A DNA stretch of 35,393 nt from a virus: the IMG/VR virus record IMGVR_UViG_3300034062_007600, positions 1-35,393 of that record; one strand, written 5' to 3'. Below the pieces are notes generated by a model that was given only the letters and a program-made list of their open reading frames with translations, did no database searches and was not told the DNA's origin. The position numbers were made by a program, and so were the translations under genes. Positions 21,605 to 29,129 of the stretch are shown here, piece after piece (position 1 is the stretch's first letter; each line of letters starts with the position of its first letter).

Positions 21605-23349
21605 GCAACGATTCCGACACCTCCTCCTCCACCTTCGGAGCCCTCCTCCGCCGCGCGGTGGCGCGTGTCGACGGATGGGCCAACGCTTTCACCGGCGTCG
21701 GCGCAGTCGCCGGGCAGACCCGCCACCGCTCGCGCTTCGCCTTTCAGGGGAGTGAGAGGCAAGGGCGCGCCGCGCTGGAGTTTCTCTACCACGAGGACGC
21801 CTTCGCGAGACGCATCGCGGATGCTCTCCCTGCGGCCGGGATGCGCCCGGGCTTTCGCGTGCGCGTGGGGGACGAAGCCGCGGAGACGGCGCTCCAGGGA
21901 GCACTGGACGACCTCCTCCTTGCGCGGCGCGCGCGCGAGGCCTGGACCTGGTCGCGGGTGCACGGCGGCGGGGCCCTCCTCCTCGGATGCGACGATGGGC
22001 GTCGGCCGGAGGAGGAGCTGGACGTGACCGCGCTGCGCGCGGTGCGGTGGATCGCGAGCGTCACGGCGCTCGAGCTCGTGCCGCACGCGTGGGACACGAG
22101 CCCCACGAGCGCGCGTTTCGGTGAGCCGATTGTCTATCGGCTCCAGCGCACGTCCAGCGGAGGAGGCTCGGACAACTCCCTCGTGCACTGGACGCGCGTC
22201 GTGCGGTTCGAGGGGCTCACCACCACGCGGACGCGCCGCGCGCAACTCGACGGGTGGGGCGAATCCGTCCTGCAAAACCTTTTCGATGTGCTCCAGGAGT
22301 GGAATGGGGCGCACGCGTCGGTGACGGAGCTCCTCTCGCAGAGCTCCGTGTCCGTCTTCAAGATGAGGGACTTGATGGCCCTCTTGGGATCGGACCCGCA
22401 GGGCCTCCTCCGCGCGCGGCTCGAGGCGATGGACCTCTCTCGGAGCGTCGCAAGGTCCATCCTCCTGGACGCGGACGGCGAGTCCTTCGAACGCACGGAG
22501 GTGGGAGCTCTGTCGGGCTTCCCGGAGCTCCTCGACCGCTACTCTCTCCGCGTCGCGGGCGCGGCCGGGATGCCGGTCGCGGTGCTCCTCGGGAGGTCTC
22601 CAGCGGGCCTCAACGCGACCGGCGATGCGGACACTCGCGGGTGGGATGACGTGGTGGACGCGGAACGCCGCACCGTCCTCCTCCCGGCGCTCGAGCGGGT
22701 CGCCCGTCTCGTGCTCCTCTCGCGCGAGGGGCCCACGGCGGGCGCGGAGCCGGAGGGGTGGAGCGTCGTGTTGCCGCCGCTCCGCACGAGCACACCCGCG
22801 GAGGAGGCCTCGCTCCGCAAGGCAGTTGCGGACACGGACGTTGCCTACGTTCAAGCGGGCGTGCTCACGCCGGAGGAGGTGGCGCGATCCCGCTTCCGCC
22901 CGGAGGGGTGGAGCGCCGAGACCACCGTCGACCTCGAGGCCCGCGAGGAGCCCGACGCCACGGCCGACGCGGAGCCCGACGCGGCCACGGCCGACGGCGA
23001 TTGGCGGAGCGACGCCCTCGAGGACGTCGACCTCACGCCGACGGAGGAAATGGCCGATGCCGCGCGCCGCGCGCTGGAGGCCCGCGCGGAGGCTCCGCCG
23101 TCGCGGCGCGGGATGACCTCCGTCGGCCTCGCGCGGGCCCGCGACCTGCTCAATGGCCGCGCGCTTTCGCCGGAGACTGTCAGGAGGATGAAGGCCTATT
23201 TCGACCGCCATGAGGTCGACAAGGCCGGAGCGACATGGGGCGATCGTGGGCCCGGCTGGCAAGCGTGGCACGGGTGGGGCGGCGACGCGGGGCGGGCGTG
23301 GGCAGAGCGAAAGGTCCAAGAGCTGGACCGCGCGGCGGAGCGAGAGTGA
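21601..23349 (+). CDS. Portal protein, DUF1073 family, with extra C-terminal domain
   Basis: The 582-residue product starts at GTG 21601 (GTGA overlap). Residues about 40-430 are portal-like: FQGSERQGRAALEFLYHEDAFARRI, SRVHGGGALLLG, SLVHWTRVVRFEGL, AGAAGMPVAVLLGRSPAGLNATGDAD. The last 90 residues (ARRALEARAEAPPSRRGMTSVGLARARDLLNGR ... MKAYFDRHEVDK ... WHGWGGDAGRAWA) form a separate conserved domain I have seen attached to phage portals and head proteases. An acidic linker joins the two. The portal forms the dodecameric gate for DNA. Confidence 0.88.
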   Translation: MSNDSDTSSSTFGALLRRAVARVDGWANAFTGVGAVAGQTRHRSRFAFQGSERQGRAALEFLYHEDAFARRIADALPAAGMRPGFRVRVGDEAAETALQGALDDLLLARRAREAWTWSRVHGGGALLLGCDDGRRPEEELDVTALRAVRWIASVTALELVPHAWDTSPTSARFGEPIVYRLQRTSSGGGSDNSLVHWTRVVRFEGLTTTRTRRAQLDGWGESVLQNLFDVLQEWNGAHASVTELLSQSSVSVFKMRDLMALLGSDPQGLLRARLEAMDLSRSVARSILLDADGESFERTEVGALSGFPELLDRYSLRVAGAAGMPVAVLLGRSPAGLNATGDADTRGWDDVVDAERRTVLLPALERVARLVLLSREGPTAGAEPEGWSVVLPPLRTSTPAEEASLRKAVADTDVAYVQAGVLTPEEVARSRFRPEGWSAETTVDLEAREEPDATADAEPDAATADGDWRSDALEDVDLTPTEEMADAARRALEARAEAPPSRRGMTSVGLARARDLLNGRALSPETVRRMKAYFDRHEVDKAGATWGDRGPGWQAWHGWGGDAGRAWAERKVQELDRAAERE

Positions 23350-24239
23350 TCGCGGCCGCAGTCGCACGCGCGGACGCGCCGCGGCTCCCGCTGGCGCGCG
23401 TGCTCGGTCGGAGGCCTCGCGCGGCGCGCCCGTCGGGCGTGAGGGGTGTCCCGCCGTCGGGAGCGATGGCCACCATGACCGCGGCCCTCCTCGAGCTGGA
23501 CCGCGCGCTAACGCGATCGATCGCAGCGGAGGTGCGCGCGGCCGCGCCGGAGCTCCTCGAGGAGCCGCGCGCGGACGCGGATGGCCCGGTGACGGGGCCC
23601 GCTGGAGGAGTCGCTCTCCCGGAAGGCGCTGTCCGCCTCCTCCTCCGCCGTCTCCGCTCCCTCCTCGGAGGAGTCTCCCTCCTCGCGCGGCGCGCGGCGC
23701 GCGTCCTCGAGCGGGTCTTCGCTTCCGTCGCGCGGCACTCGGAGCACGAATGGACGCGCCAGCTCGCGGCCCTCGGCATCCCGCTGGACGATGTGGCCGC
23801 GCCCAATCTCGCGTTCCTGCGCACCCTCTGGCGGCGGCGCAACCTCGACCTCATCAAGCGACTCTGCGAGAGCAAGATCGCGCGGGTGGAGCGCACGCTC
23901 TTGGCGAATCGCGGCGCGCGCGTGCAGACCCTCGCGCGCCGCATTCAGGCCGCAACGGGCACCGGTGCGGGACACGCGCGGCTCCTCGCGCGGGATCAAA
24001 CGCTGAAGCTCTATGGGCAGGTGCAGCAAGCGCGGCATCAATCGGCGGGTGTGACTGAATACGTCTGGCGCTCGAGTCGCGACGAACGCGTGCGGCTCAC
24101 GCACAAGGCACTCGACGGCACGCGCCACCGCTACGCGGACCCGCCCGTGGTCGACCCGCGCACGGGCCGTCGTGCGCACCCGGGCGACGACTATCAGTGC
24201 CGGTGCACCGCAGACCCGGTGCTCCCCGGAATCGACTAG
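23346..24239 (+). CDS. Minor head protein (Mu gpF / SPP1 gp7-like)
   Basis: The product is 297 residues from GTG 23346 (GTGA overlap). The C-terminal 90 residues carry the family signature: GHARLLARDQTLKLYGQVQQARHQSAGVTEYVWRSSRDERVRLTHKALDG and HPGDDYQCRC. The N-terminal half is basic and helical. It binds the portal and is thought to enter or line the prohead. It is the last gene before a 132-base gap and the accessory cassette. Confidence 0.88.
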   Translation: MIAAAVARADAPRLPLARVLGRRPRAARPSGVRGVPPSGAMATMTAALLELDRALTRSIAAEVRAAAPELLEEPRADADGPVTGPAGGVALPEGAVRLLLRRLRSLLGGVSLLARRAARVLERVFASVARHSEHEWTRQLAALGIPLDDVAAPNLAFLRTLWRRRNLDLIKRLCESKIARVERTLLANRGARVQTLARRIQAATGTGAGHARLLARDQTLKLYGQVQQARHQSAGVTEYVWRSSRDERVRLTHKALDGTRHRYADPPVVDPRTGRRAHPGDDYQCRCTADPVLPGID

Positions 24240-24296
24240 ATATCCAGCGGTTTCGCGCGAATCGACGCGGCGCGAGAGATAATCGTCCGAAAGGTG

Positions 24297-24325
24297 TTGA
24301 CGGCACGTCTAGACGGGTTTAGGTT
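24297..24325 (+). promoter_or_regulatory. Accessory-cassette promoter
   Basis: TTGACG (24297-24302), a 17-base spacer and TAGGTT (24320-24325) repeat the architecture of the early switch promoters. The predicted start near 24332 leaves about 40 bases of leader with GGGAGAGAG before ATG 24372. Confidence 0.68.
24306..24315. promoter_or_regulatory. Palindrome inside the cassette promoter spacer
   Basis: CGTCTAGACG is a perfect 10-bp palindrome between the -35 and -10, a common operator position. It may control the cassette; the binding protein is unknown. Confidence 0.4.
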
Positions 24326-24371
24326 CCGTGGTGTCAGGGCGATGGAGCCCCGACGAAACGGGAGAGAGACC

Positions 24372-25280
24372 ATGAGCGACACGAACATCACCGCCGAGAC
24401 CGCCGAGACCGCCGAGACCTCCATCGCGATCATCTATCCGACGGAGTGCCTGCACGACCGCCGCCCCGGCGAGCATCGCCCCCAGCCCGTCGTGCTCGAG
24501 CTGGACCCGGAGGAGCGGACCCTCACCGTGCGCGTCGACCACAACGACCGCAACACGCGCTCTTTCGCGGTCTACCACGGCCGTGTGGCTCACTGGGAAG
24601 TCCCGGCGCTCACGCGGTCGGCCGCGGAGGAGCTCCTCGAGGACGTGCGCCCGCTGGCGGAGCGTGCGGTCGCGGGCTACTCCATCCGATGGGACGGCCA
24701 CAACCGCGTCGGTGAGTACCGCGGCGACGGCGCGGACGCGATGGACGAAATCTCGGAGCTCCTCGAGGGCCGCGATTGGCAGGAGTGCGACACGGTCCAG
24801 GTGTGGGATGCCGCCGACTACTTGCAGCCGATCCGCCGCGAGGCCGCGGAGTTGCTCGGGATCACCGCGGAGAGCACGGACGCGGACCTCGAGCGCGTGG
24901 AGGAGGAGCTCTGCGCGGAGGCGCGGCCCGCGCTCCTCGAGGGCGTCATGGAGGCGCTGGAGGCGATCCGGGAGCGCCTGCAGGATGAGGCGGCGGAGGC
25001 CGCGGAGGCCGCGGAGGAGGAGGCCCGCACGATCGCGGAGGCGATGGCCGCGGCCGACCTCGAGTGCGCCGATGACACCGACGCACTCGCCCGCAAGGTG
25101 GTGGTCGACACGGACAACACCTCCGGCGTGCTGTCGTGCGAGTGGGAATTGCAGACCATCATGCACGAGCACGGATGCACGGAGGCGGTGGCGATCCGCG
25201 CGGTGGCCCTCTACGGAAACGCCCTCCTCCGACTCTCGGAGGAGCACGTCGAGTCGCTGGACGCCGCGGAGGTCGCGTGA
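24372..25280 (+). CDS. Strongly acidic hypothetical protein of the accessory cassette
   Basis: The 302-residue product starts at ATG 24372. By hand count it has about 70 Asp/Glu against 26 Lys/Arg, unlike its basic neighbours. The N terminus repeats AET (TAETAETAET). Residues about 60-130 have W, Y and D/E-rich segments (VYHGRVAHWEVPALTRSAAEELLEDV, YSIRWDGHNRVGEYRGDGADAMDEISELLEG). Residues about 170-240 are an Ala/Glu helix, and the end returns to a mixed fold. Very acidic phage proteins with their own promoter are often DNA mimics that block restriction or other host DNA-binding proteins, but no known family motif is seen. Confidence 0.7.
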   Translation: MSDTNITAETAETAETSIAIIYPTECLHDRRPGEHRPQPVVLELDPEERTLTVRVDHNDRNTRSFAVYHGRVAHWEVPALTRSAAEELLEDVRPLAERAVAGYSIRWDGHNRVGEYRGDGADAMDEISELLEGRDWQECDTVQVWDAADYLQPIRREAAELLGITAESTDADLERVEEELCAEARPALLEGVMEALEAIRERLQDEAAEAAEAAEEEARTIAEAMAAADLECADDTDALARKVVVDTDNTSGVLSCEWELQTIMHEHGCTEAVAIRAVALYGNALLRLSEEHVESLDAAEVA

Positions 25281-25444
25281 TGGCCGCGGAGCTCTCCCTC
25301 GCCCTCCAGGCCCTCCGCGTGCTCCGCGCCGCGCTCCTCGAGCGGGTGGCGGACCCGGAGGCCCGGGCCCTCGTGTCCCGATCGCTGGACGCCGCGGTGG
25401 AGCACGTGCGCGCGGCGGCGCTTGCCGCAGGGGTGCGCCCGTGA
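25280..25444 (+). CDS. Small helical protein
   Basis: The 54-residue product starts at ATG 25280, seven bases after GGAGG; GTG 25277 just before it is also possible. It is a helical hairpin (LSLALQALRVLRAALLERVADPEARALVSRSLDAAVEHVRAAALAAG). Function is unknown. Confidence 0.55.
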   Translation: MAAELSLALQALRVLRAALLERVADPEARALVSRSLDAAVEHVRAAALAAGVRP

Positions 25445-25638
25445 GCCGCCGCTTCGACCCTCTCGCCCTCGCGCCCATCGCGACCTCCCTCGCCTCCGCC
25501 GCGGTGGAGCTCGCGGCGGTCGCGGAGCTGGCGCGCGGACAGTCCGACGCCGCGACGTGGATTCTGGCCGTCGCGGGGTGGGCGGGCCTCGCGTGCTCCG
25601 CTCTGGCGGGACTCGCACTAGCGGAGCGCCGACCGTGA
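25441..25638 (+). CDS. Small membrane protein
   Basis: The 65-residue product starts at GTG 25441 (GTGA overlap). Two hydrophobic stretches are seen: LAPIATSLASAAVELAAVAEL, and the stronger WILAVAGWAGLACSALAGLALA. It is probably an inner-membrane protein with one or two helices. Superinfection exclusion is a typical role of such cassette genes but is not shown by the sequence. Confidence 0.55.
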   Translation: MSRRFDPLALAPIATSLASAAVELAAVAELARGQSDAATWILAVAGWAGLACSALAGLALAERRP

Positions 25639-25910
25639 CCGCCCGCGGCCCGGGCCGTCGGCCCCTCAATCTCACGACGCTCGCGGCGGAGCTCCACCGG
25701 CTCCTCGCCGGTGTTCCTCCCGCATGGGTGCGCCCGCGGACGCTCCAGAGCCTCCAGCGGGCGCGGGAGCTCCTCCAGCGTGACCTCCGCGCGGCGCAGT
25801 CCTCCTCCTCCTCCCTGGAGGCGTTGGCGGGCACGCTGGAGGTCTCTCCGACCACGGCCGACGGCCTCGTGCGCGCGGGCCTCCTCGAGCGCCGGAGGGA
25901 GGCGCCGTGA
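25635..25910 (+). CDS. Small hypothetical protein with HTH-like end
   Basis: The 91-residue product starts at GTG 25635 (GTGA overlap). A basic start leads into helices LTTLAAELHRLLAG and TLQSLQRARELLQRDLRAA. After a serine run comes ALAGTLEVSPTTADGLVRAGLLERR, which resembles a helix-turn-helix. It may regulate the cassette. No family is recognised. Confidence 0.55.
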   Translation: MTARGPGRRPLNLTTLAAELHRLLAGVPPAWVRPRTLQSLQRARELLQRDLRAAQSSSSSLEALAGTLEVSPTTADGLVRAGLLERRREAP

Positions 25911-26809
25911 GCATCGATCCATTCCGCCTCGCGGCACCCGCCGTGGTCAATGTCTCGGGCGGGCGGACCTCCGCCCTCCTCCTCCGGCGAGTGATGGACG
26001 CGCACGGCGGTCGACTCCCGCCGGGCGTTTTCGCGGTGTTCGCGAACACCGGAGACGAGCATTCGCGCACGTTGGAGTTCCTCTCGGAGATTGCAGTCGC
26101 ATGGGGCGTCGACCTGCGATGGATCGAACGCGACCGGTCGCTCGAACACGGCTTCGCGGAGGTCACCTTCGAAACCGCGTCGCGGCGCGGAGAGCCCTTC
26201 GCAGACCTGATTCGACAGAGACGATTCCTCCCGAACGCCACCGCGCGATTCTGCACGGTGGAACTGAAAATCGAAGCCATGCGTGCGTTTATGCGGGCGC
26301 AGGGATTCGACCACTGGACGTCCGCCGTGGGCCTGCGCTTCGATGAGGCGCGGCGCGTGGCGCAGCACCGGGAGCGCCAGCGGGAGGAGGAGGACTTCGA
26401 CAGTGTCTATCCGCTCCACCGCGCGCGGGTCACGCGCGAGGACGTGGAGGCATTCTGGCGGGGACAGCCCTTCGACCTCGGACTCCCGCCGTGGGCAAGC
26501 AATTGCCGCGGGTGCTTCCTGAAAAGCCGCTCCATCCTCGAGCGCACGGAGCGCGATGCGCCGGGAGCTCTCTCGTGGTGGGCGCAGCGGGAGGCGGAGG
26601 TCGGCGGGACGTTCGTTCGCGGGCGGCGCTATCTGGACGTGATCGCGGACGCCGCGCGCCCGATGCTTCCGATGGCGCTGGACGGCGAGGAAGTATCCCC
26701 TGCGTGCTCGTGCACGGATCGCCGTCGCCCGCGCCGGTGCTCATGCCGCCGGAGGCGCGGAGAGGGCCACGCCCTCACGTGCTCCACCGTGCTCGGAGGC
26801 GCGTCGTGA
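25907..26809 (+). CDS. PP-loop ATPase, PAPS-reductase-like
   Basis: The 300-residue product starts at GTG 25907 (GTGA overlap). SGGRTS (17-22) is the PP-loop that binds ATP, in the variant form of phage PAPS-reductase-like proteins. FANTGDEHSRTLEFLSEIA is the next conserved segment. FCTVELKIEAM and CRGCFLKS (C200, C203) match the substrate and Cys motifs of the family, and ACSC/RCSC near the end add more cysteines. Members activate substrates with ATP for sulphur transfer, for example in DNA phosphorothioation (DndC) or tRNA thiolation. The phage role is unknown. It lies beside a methyltransferase remnant, hinting at nucleic-acid modification. Confidence 0.75.
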   Translation: MSIDPFRLAAPAVVNVSGGRTSALLLRRVMDAHGGRLPPGVFAVFANTGDEHSRTLEFLSEIAVAWGVDLRWIERDRSLEHGFAEVTFETASRRGEPFADLIRQRRFLPNATARFCTVELKIEAMRAFMRAQGFDHWTSAVGLRFDEARRVAQHRERQREEEDFDSVYPLHRARVTREDVEAFWRGQPFDLGLPPWASNCRGCFLKSRSILERTERDAPGALSWWAQREAEVGGTFVRGRRYLDVIADAARPMLPMALDGEEVSPACSCTDRRRPRRCSCRRRRGEGHALTCSTVLGGAS

Positions 26810-26953
26810 GGCTCCGCGTCACGATCGGATCGCTCTTCGCCGGGATCGGCGGGCTAGAGCTGGGACTCGAAAGTGCCTTGCGTGAGGGAGGTTTTGATGC
26901 CGAAACGACATGGCAGTGCGAGCGTGACGAATGGTGCCGTCGAGTCCTCGCGC
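26806..26953 (+). pseudogene. Truncated cytosine-C5 DNA methyltransferase
   Basis: From GTG 26806 (GTGA overlap) the first 49 residues match the N terminus of Dcm-type enzymes. Motif I is GSLFAGIGGLELGLE and the next conserved block is WQCERDEWCRRVLA. After about 26953 homology stops and the frame runs into Ser/Arg/Pro-rich sequence. The catalytic PC motif and the recognition domain are missing, so it cannot methylate DNA. The frame remains open into the DUF2213 gene. It is the last coding piece before the terminator hairpin, so a deletion joined it to the head genes. Confidence 0.8.
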
Positions 26954-27180
26954 CCCGCTCCGCGCGTGCCCGACCGGCCTCCTCCTCCTCCTCCTCGCGA
27001 TTGACCCGCGCTCGTCGGCGTGCGACAGTCCCCCCGCTAGTCGCTCTCTCCCCCCTCCCGACAGCATCGCAACGCCCGCGCGCTCCCCGGCCGCGGGCGT
27101 TGTGGTTTCGAGCGCGTGGAGGGATTGCGTGCCACAACCCCCTTGCGCCGCGCACCCGCCGCCGCGCACCCTCGCGCACC
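26954..27180. other. Non-coding stretch with terminator and late element
   Basis: After the methyltransferase remnant there is a CTCCTC run and a C-rich stretch. A strong hairpin (27070-27102) follows, then the second copy of the late promoter-like element. No credible gene is seen, although one reading frame stays open. Confidence 0.65.
27070..27102 (+). terminator. 11-bp terminator hairpin at the end of the accessory cassette
   Basis: CAACGCCCGCG (27070-27080) and CGCGGGCGTTG (27092-27102) pair perfectly around an 11-base loop, followed by TGGTTTCG. It separates cassette transcription from the head operon. Confidence 0.7.
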
Positions 27181-27183
27181 GTG
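27125..27183 (+). promoter_or_regulatory. Conserved late promoter-like element, copy B
   Basis: Second copy of the element at 3334. TTGCGT is at 27125-27130, TTGCGC at 27143-27148, and CACCCT at 27167-27172 after the same 18-base spacer; the GTG at 27181 follows eight bases later. It comes just after a terminator, exactly where a new promoter is needed. No ribosome site precedes the GTG. Confidence 0.6.
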
Positions 27184-28314
27184 CCTCGAGTGCAGCGCAC
27201 AGACCTCTCCGCCGGAGCCCGTCCGGCAGTCACCCGCCTCGAGTCCGGCGCGATCCGTCTAGACGCGGCCGTGACGCGCGTCGGCGTGCTGCAGTACTCG
27301 GACGGCGAGACCACATGGGGAGAGCTCAAGCTCCCGGAGGAAGTTTTCTCGCCGGACTCTCTCGCGACCCTGCCGGGCGTCGCGGTGACCGTCGGCCATC
27401 CCGCGGAGCTGGTGACGCCCGATACGTGGGCCGCGGTCGCAAAGGGCCACGTCGCAGACGGCGTGCGGCCGGAGCGCGGGACCGGGCTCGTGGTCGCTCC
27501 CGTGGTAGTGGCGGACGGCGCCACGATCGCGGCCGTGGAGCGTGGTGACCTCCTCGAGGTGAGCGCGGGGTACACGTGCGACCTCGAGGCGTCGGAGGGC
27601 GTCTACGACGGCGTGCGCTACCGAGCGGTTCAGCGCGCCATTCGATACAACCACGCGGCGCTCGGCCCACAAGGTTGGGGCCGCGCAGGCGCGGACGTGC
27701 GTCTTCGCCTCAATGGGGCCGCCGTCGAAGTCTCACACCAGGAAGCACCAATGCCGAAAGACCCGAAAGACAAGCCGATGATGGACGCTCCGCCGGAGGC
27801 CGCTCCCGCCTCGCCGGAGGCTCCCGCCTCGCCGGAGGCCGCTCGCATCGCGGCGCTCGAGGCTGCCCTCGCAGACGCGATGCGGTCCAACGCGATGCTC
27901 AAGGCACAGCTCGAGGCGATGAAGCCCGCGGCGCCGGAGCTCGAGGTGGAGCTCGAGGACTCCCTCCCGCCCGCCGTCCAGGATTCGATCGCCAGCAAGC
28001 GCCTCGCGCTCCTCGCGGGCGTCCGCGCCGTGTGCGGGAGCGACACCCGCACGGACGGCGTGTCGTCGGCCGACCTGCGCCGCGCCGTGGTCTGCCGGGC
28101 CTTCCCCAGCGTCAAGCTCGACGGGCTGGACAACAAGGCCGTCGCCGCGCTGGCGGACGCCGCGCTGGACGCCGCGTCCTCCTCCTCCCGCACCCTCGCC
28201 CTCGCCTCCGCGCATCCCGGCGCGCCGCGCGCGGACAGCCTCTCCGACACTGACCCCGCGGACGCTCTCCGGCGCCGCACCTCCAGCGCGTGGGCCGCGC
28301 GGAAGGACTCCTGA
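27181..28314 (+). CDS. DUF2213-type prohead protease/scaffold protein
   Basis: The product is 377 residues from GTG 27181. The upstream in-frame sequence is remnant and regulatory DNA, and the family begins near here. Residues 15-185 match DUF2213: RLDAAVTRVGVLQYSDG, ELKLPEEVFSPDSLATLPGVAVTVGHP, GDLLEVSAGYTCDLE, YRAVQRAIRYNHAALGPQGWGRAG. The conserved His and Ser residues suit a prohead protease. The rest is Pro/Ala-rich followed by a coiled coil (ARIAALEAALADAMRSNAMLKAQLEAM), as in scaffolds. An internal ATG at 27751 may start a separate scaffold. Confidence 0.85.
   Translation: MPRVQRTDLSAGARPAVTRLESGAIRLDAAVTRVGVLQYSDGETTWGELKLPEEVFSPDSLATLPGVAVTVGHPAELVTPDTWAAVAKGHVADGVRPERGTGLVVAPVVVADGATIAAVERGDLLEVSAGYTCDLEASEGVYDGVRYRAVQRAIRYNHAALGPQGWGRAGADVRLRLNGAAVEVSHQEAPMPKDPKDKPMMDAPPEAAPASPEAPASPEAARIAALEAALADAMRSNAMLKAQLEAMKPAAPELEVELEDSLPPAVQDSIASKRLALLAGVRAVCGSDTRTDGVSSADLRRAVVCRAFPSVKLDGLDNKAVAALADAALDAASSSSRTLALASAHPGAPRADSLSDTDPADALRRRTSSAWAARKDS
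27751..28314 (+). CDS. Possible nested scaffold from internal start
   Basis: ATG 27751 is in frame within the DUF2213 gene, with AGGA seven bases upstream. It would give a 187-residue protein holding only the linker and coiled-coil scaffold part. Lambda Nu3 arises in the same way inside gene C. ATG codons with good ribosome sites are rare here, which supports use, but it could be chance. Confidence 0.4.
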   Translation: MPKDPKDKPMMDAPPEAAPASPEAPASPEAARIAALEAALADAMRSNAMLKAQLEAMKPAAPELEVELEDSLPPAVQDSIASKRLALLAGVRAVCGSDTRTDGVSSADLRRAVVCRAFPSVKLDGLDNKAVAALADAALDAASSSSRTLALASAHPGAPRADSLSDTDPADALRRRTSSAWAARKDS

Positions 28315-28316
28315 CC

Positions 28317-29129
28317 ATGTCCGTTCAATCCAGCGTCTCCACGCAGGCACAGCTTGCCGTCGCCGGGCAGGTGGACAGCTCGTTCACGCCGCTCAACATC
28401 GTGAGCCGCATTGCGGCCACGGCCGTCTCGCCCGGCCTCCTCGCGTGCTTCACCGCAGGCGCGAGCACGATCCGCCACCTCGCGGCCGACGCCGCGGACG
28501 TCGATGCCTTCAAGACCAACCTCGCCTCTAGCGCGAGCGCGCAGACGATTTCCGGCGCTGGCCTCAACGGCGTGGTCGGCACGGGCATCATGCGCCAGGC
28601 CCGCAACGTCACCATCACGCTCTCGAGCTCGGCCGACTGGGACGCCACGGAGGTGACCGTCTTCGGGCTGGACGCCTTCGGGAGCCCGACCGCCGATACC
28701 CTCGAGATCCCCAACGGCGGCAACGCCACGGTCGCGGGCCTCGCGCTGTTTTCCGCGATCACCTCGGTGCAGGTTCCGGCGCAGTCGGGCACCGGCGGGA
28801 CCGGCACGATCGGCTTCGGTGACCTCCTCGGCCCGCTGGACGGTGCGGCCGCCGGGATCGTGGCCTTCGACTCCTCGCGCTCCGCTCTCGCCTTCGCGGC
28901 CGCGGAGGCCGTGCCCGTCGTTCGCGGCGGCCGCGTGTGGGTCTCGAGCGAGACCGCCGCCGCGATCGGCGGCGTGGTCTTCGTGCGCCAGGTCGCTGGC
29001 GCGGGCGAGTCTGTCGGCGCGATCCGCGCGACCCCCGACGCCAACGACTGCGCGCTCCTGCCGGGCGCGCGCTTCGCCTCCTCCACCGCCTCCGCGGGCT
29101 TGGCGCTCGTGGAGCTCAACCTGCCGTGA
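28317..29129 (+). CDS. Capsid cement/decoration protein with inserted domain
   Basis: The 270-residue product starts at ATG 28317. The C-terminal third (EAVPVVRGGRVWVSSETAAAIGGVVFVRQVAGAGESVGAIRA ... GLALVELNLP) fits gp24-like structural cement proteins. Residues 76-166 form a separate domain (QTISGAGLNGVVG ... IPAQSGT-like) that aligns without gaps to residues 153-243 of the tail sheath, 44 of 91 identical. Its position before the major capsid gene is right for a decoration protein. Confidence 0.75.
   Translation: MSVQSSVSTQAQLAVAGQVDSSFTPLNIVSRIAATAVSPGLLACFTAGASTIRHLAADAADVDAFKTNLASSASAQTISGAGLNGVVGTGIMRQARNVTITLSSSADWDATEVTVFGLDAFGSPTADTLEIPNGGNATVAGLALFSAITSVQVPAQSGTGGTGTIGFGDLLGPLDGAAAGIVAFDSSRSALAFAAAEAVPVVRGGRVWVSSETAAAIGGVVFVRQVAGAGESVGAIRATPDANDCALLPGARFASSTASAGLALVELNLP
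28542..28814 (+). other. Shared 91-residue domain, capsid copy
   Basis: Encodes cement residues 76-166. Compare 32249-32521 in the sheath gene: same length, no gaps, 44 of 91 residues identical including WDAT, IPN and PAQSGT. Confidence 0.85.

Larger units (their letters stand above)
24240..24371. other. 132-base non-coding gap leading into the accessory cassette
   Basis: No gene is seen. It contains a weak inverted repeat (TCGCGC...GCGCGA) after the minor head stop, then the cassette promoter and a short leader with a purine-rich ribosome site. Confidence 0.65.

Noticed and set aside
26491-27180. Open frame joining the methyltransferase remnant to the DUF2213 gene as one large protein
   Set aside because: The stretch between contains a terminator hairpin and the conserved late element, and the text is Ser/Arg/Pro-rich. 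A separate start at 27181 is better supported.
27258-27267. Second copy of the CGTCTAGACG palindrome seen in the cassette promoter
   Set aside because: It falls within the coding part of the DUF2213 gene with no promoter around it. A 10-mer palindrome can recur by chance.
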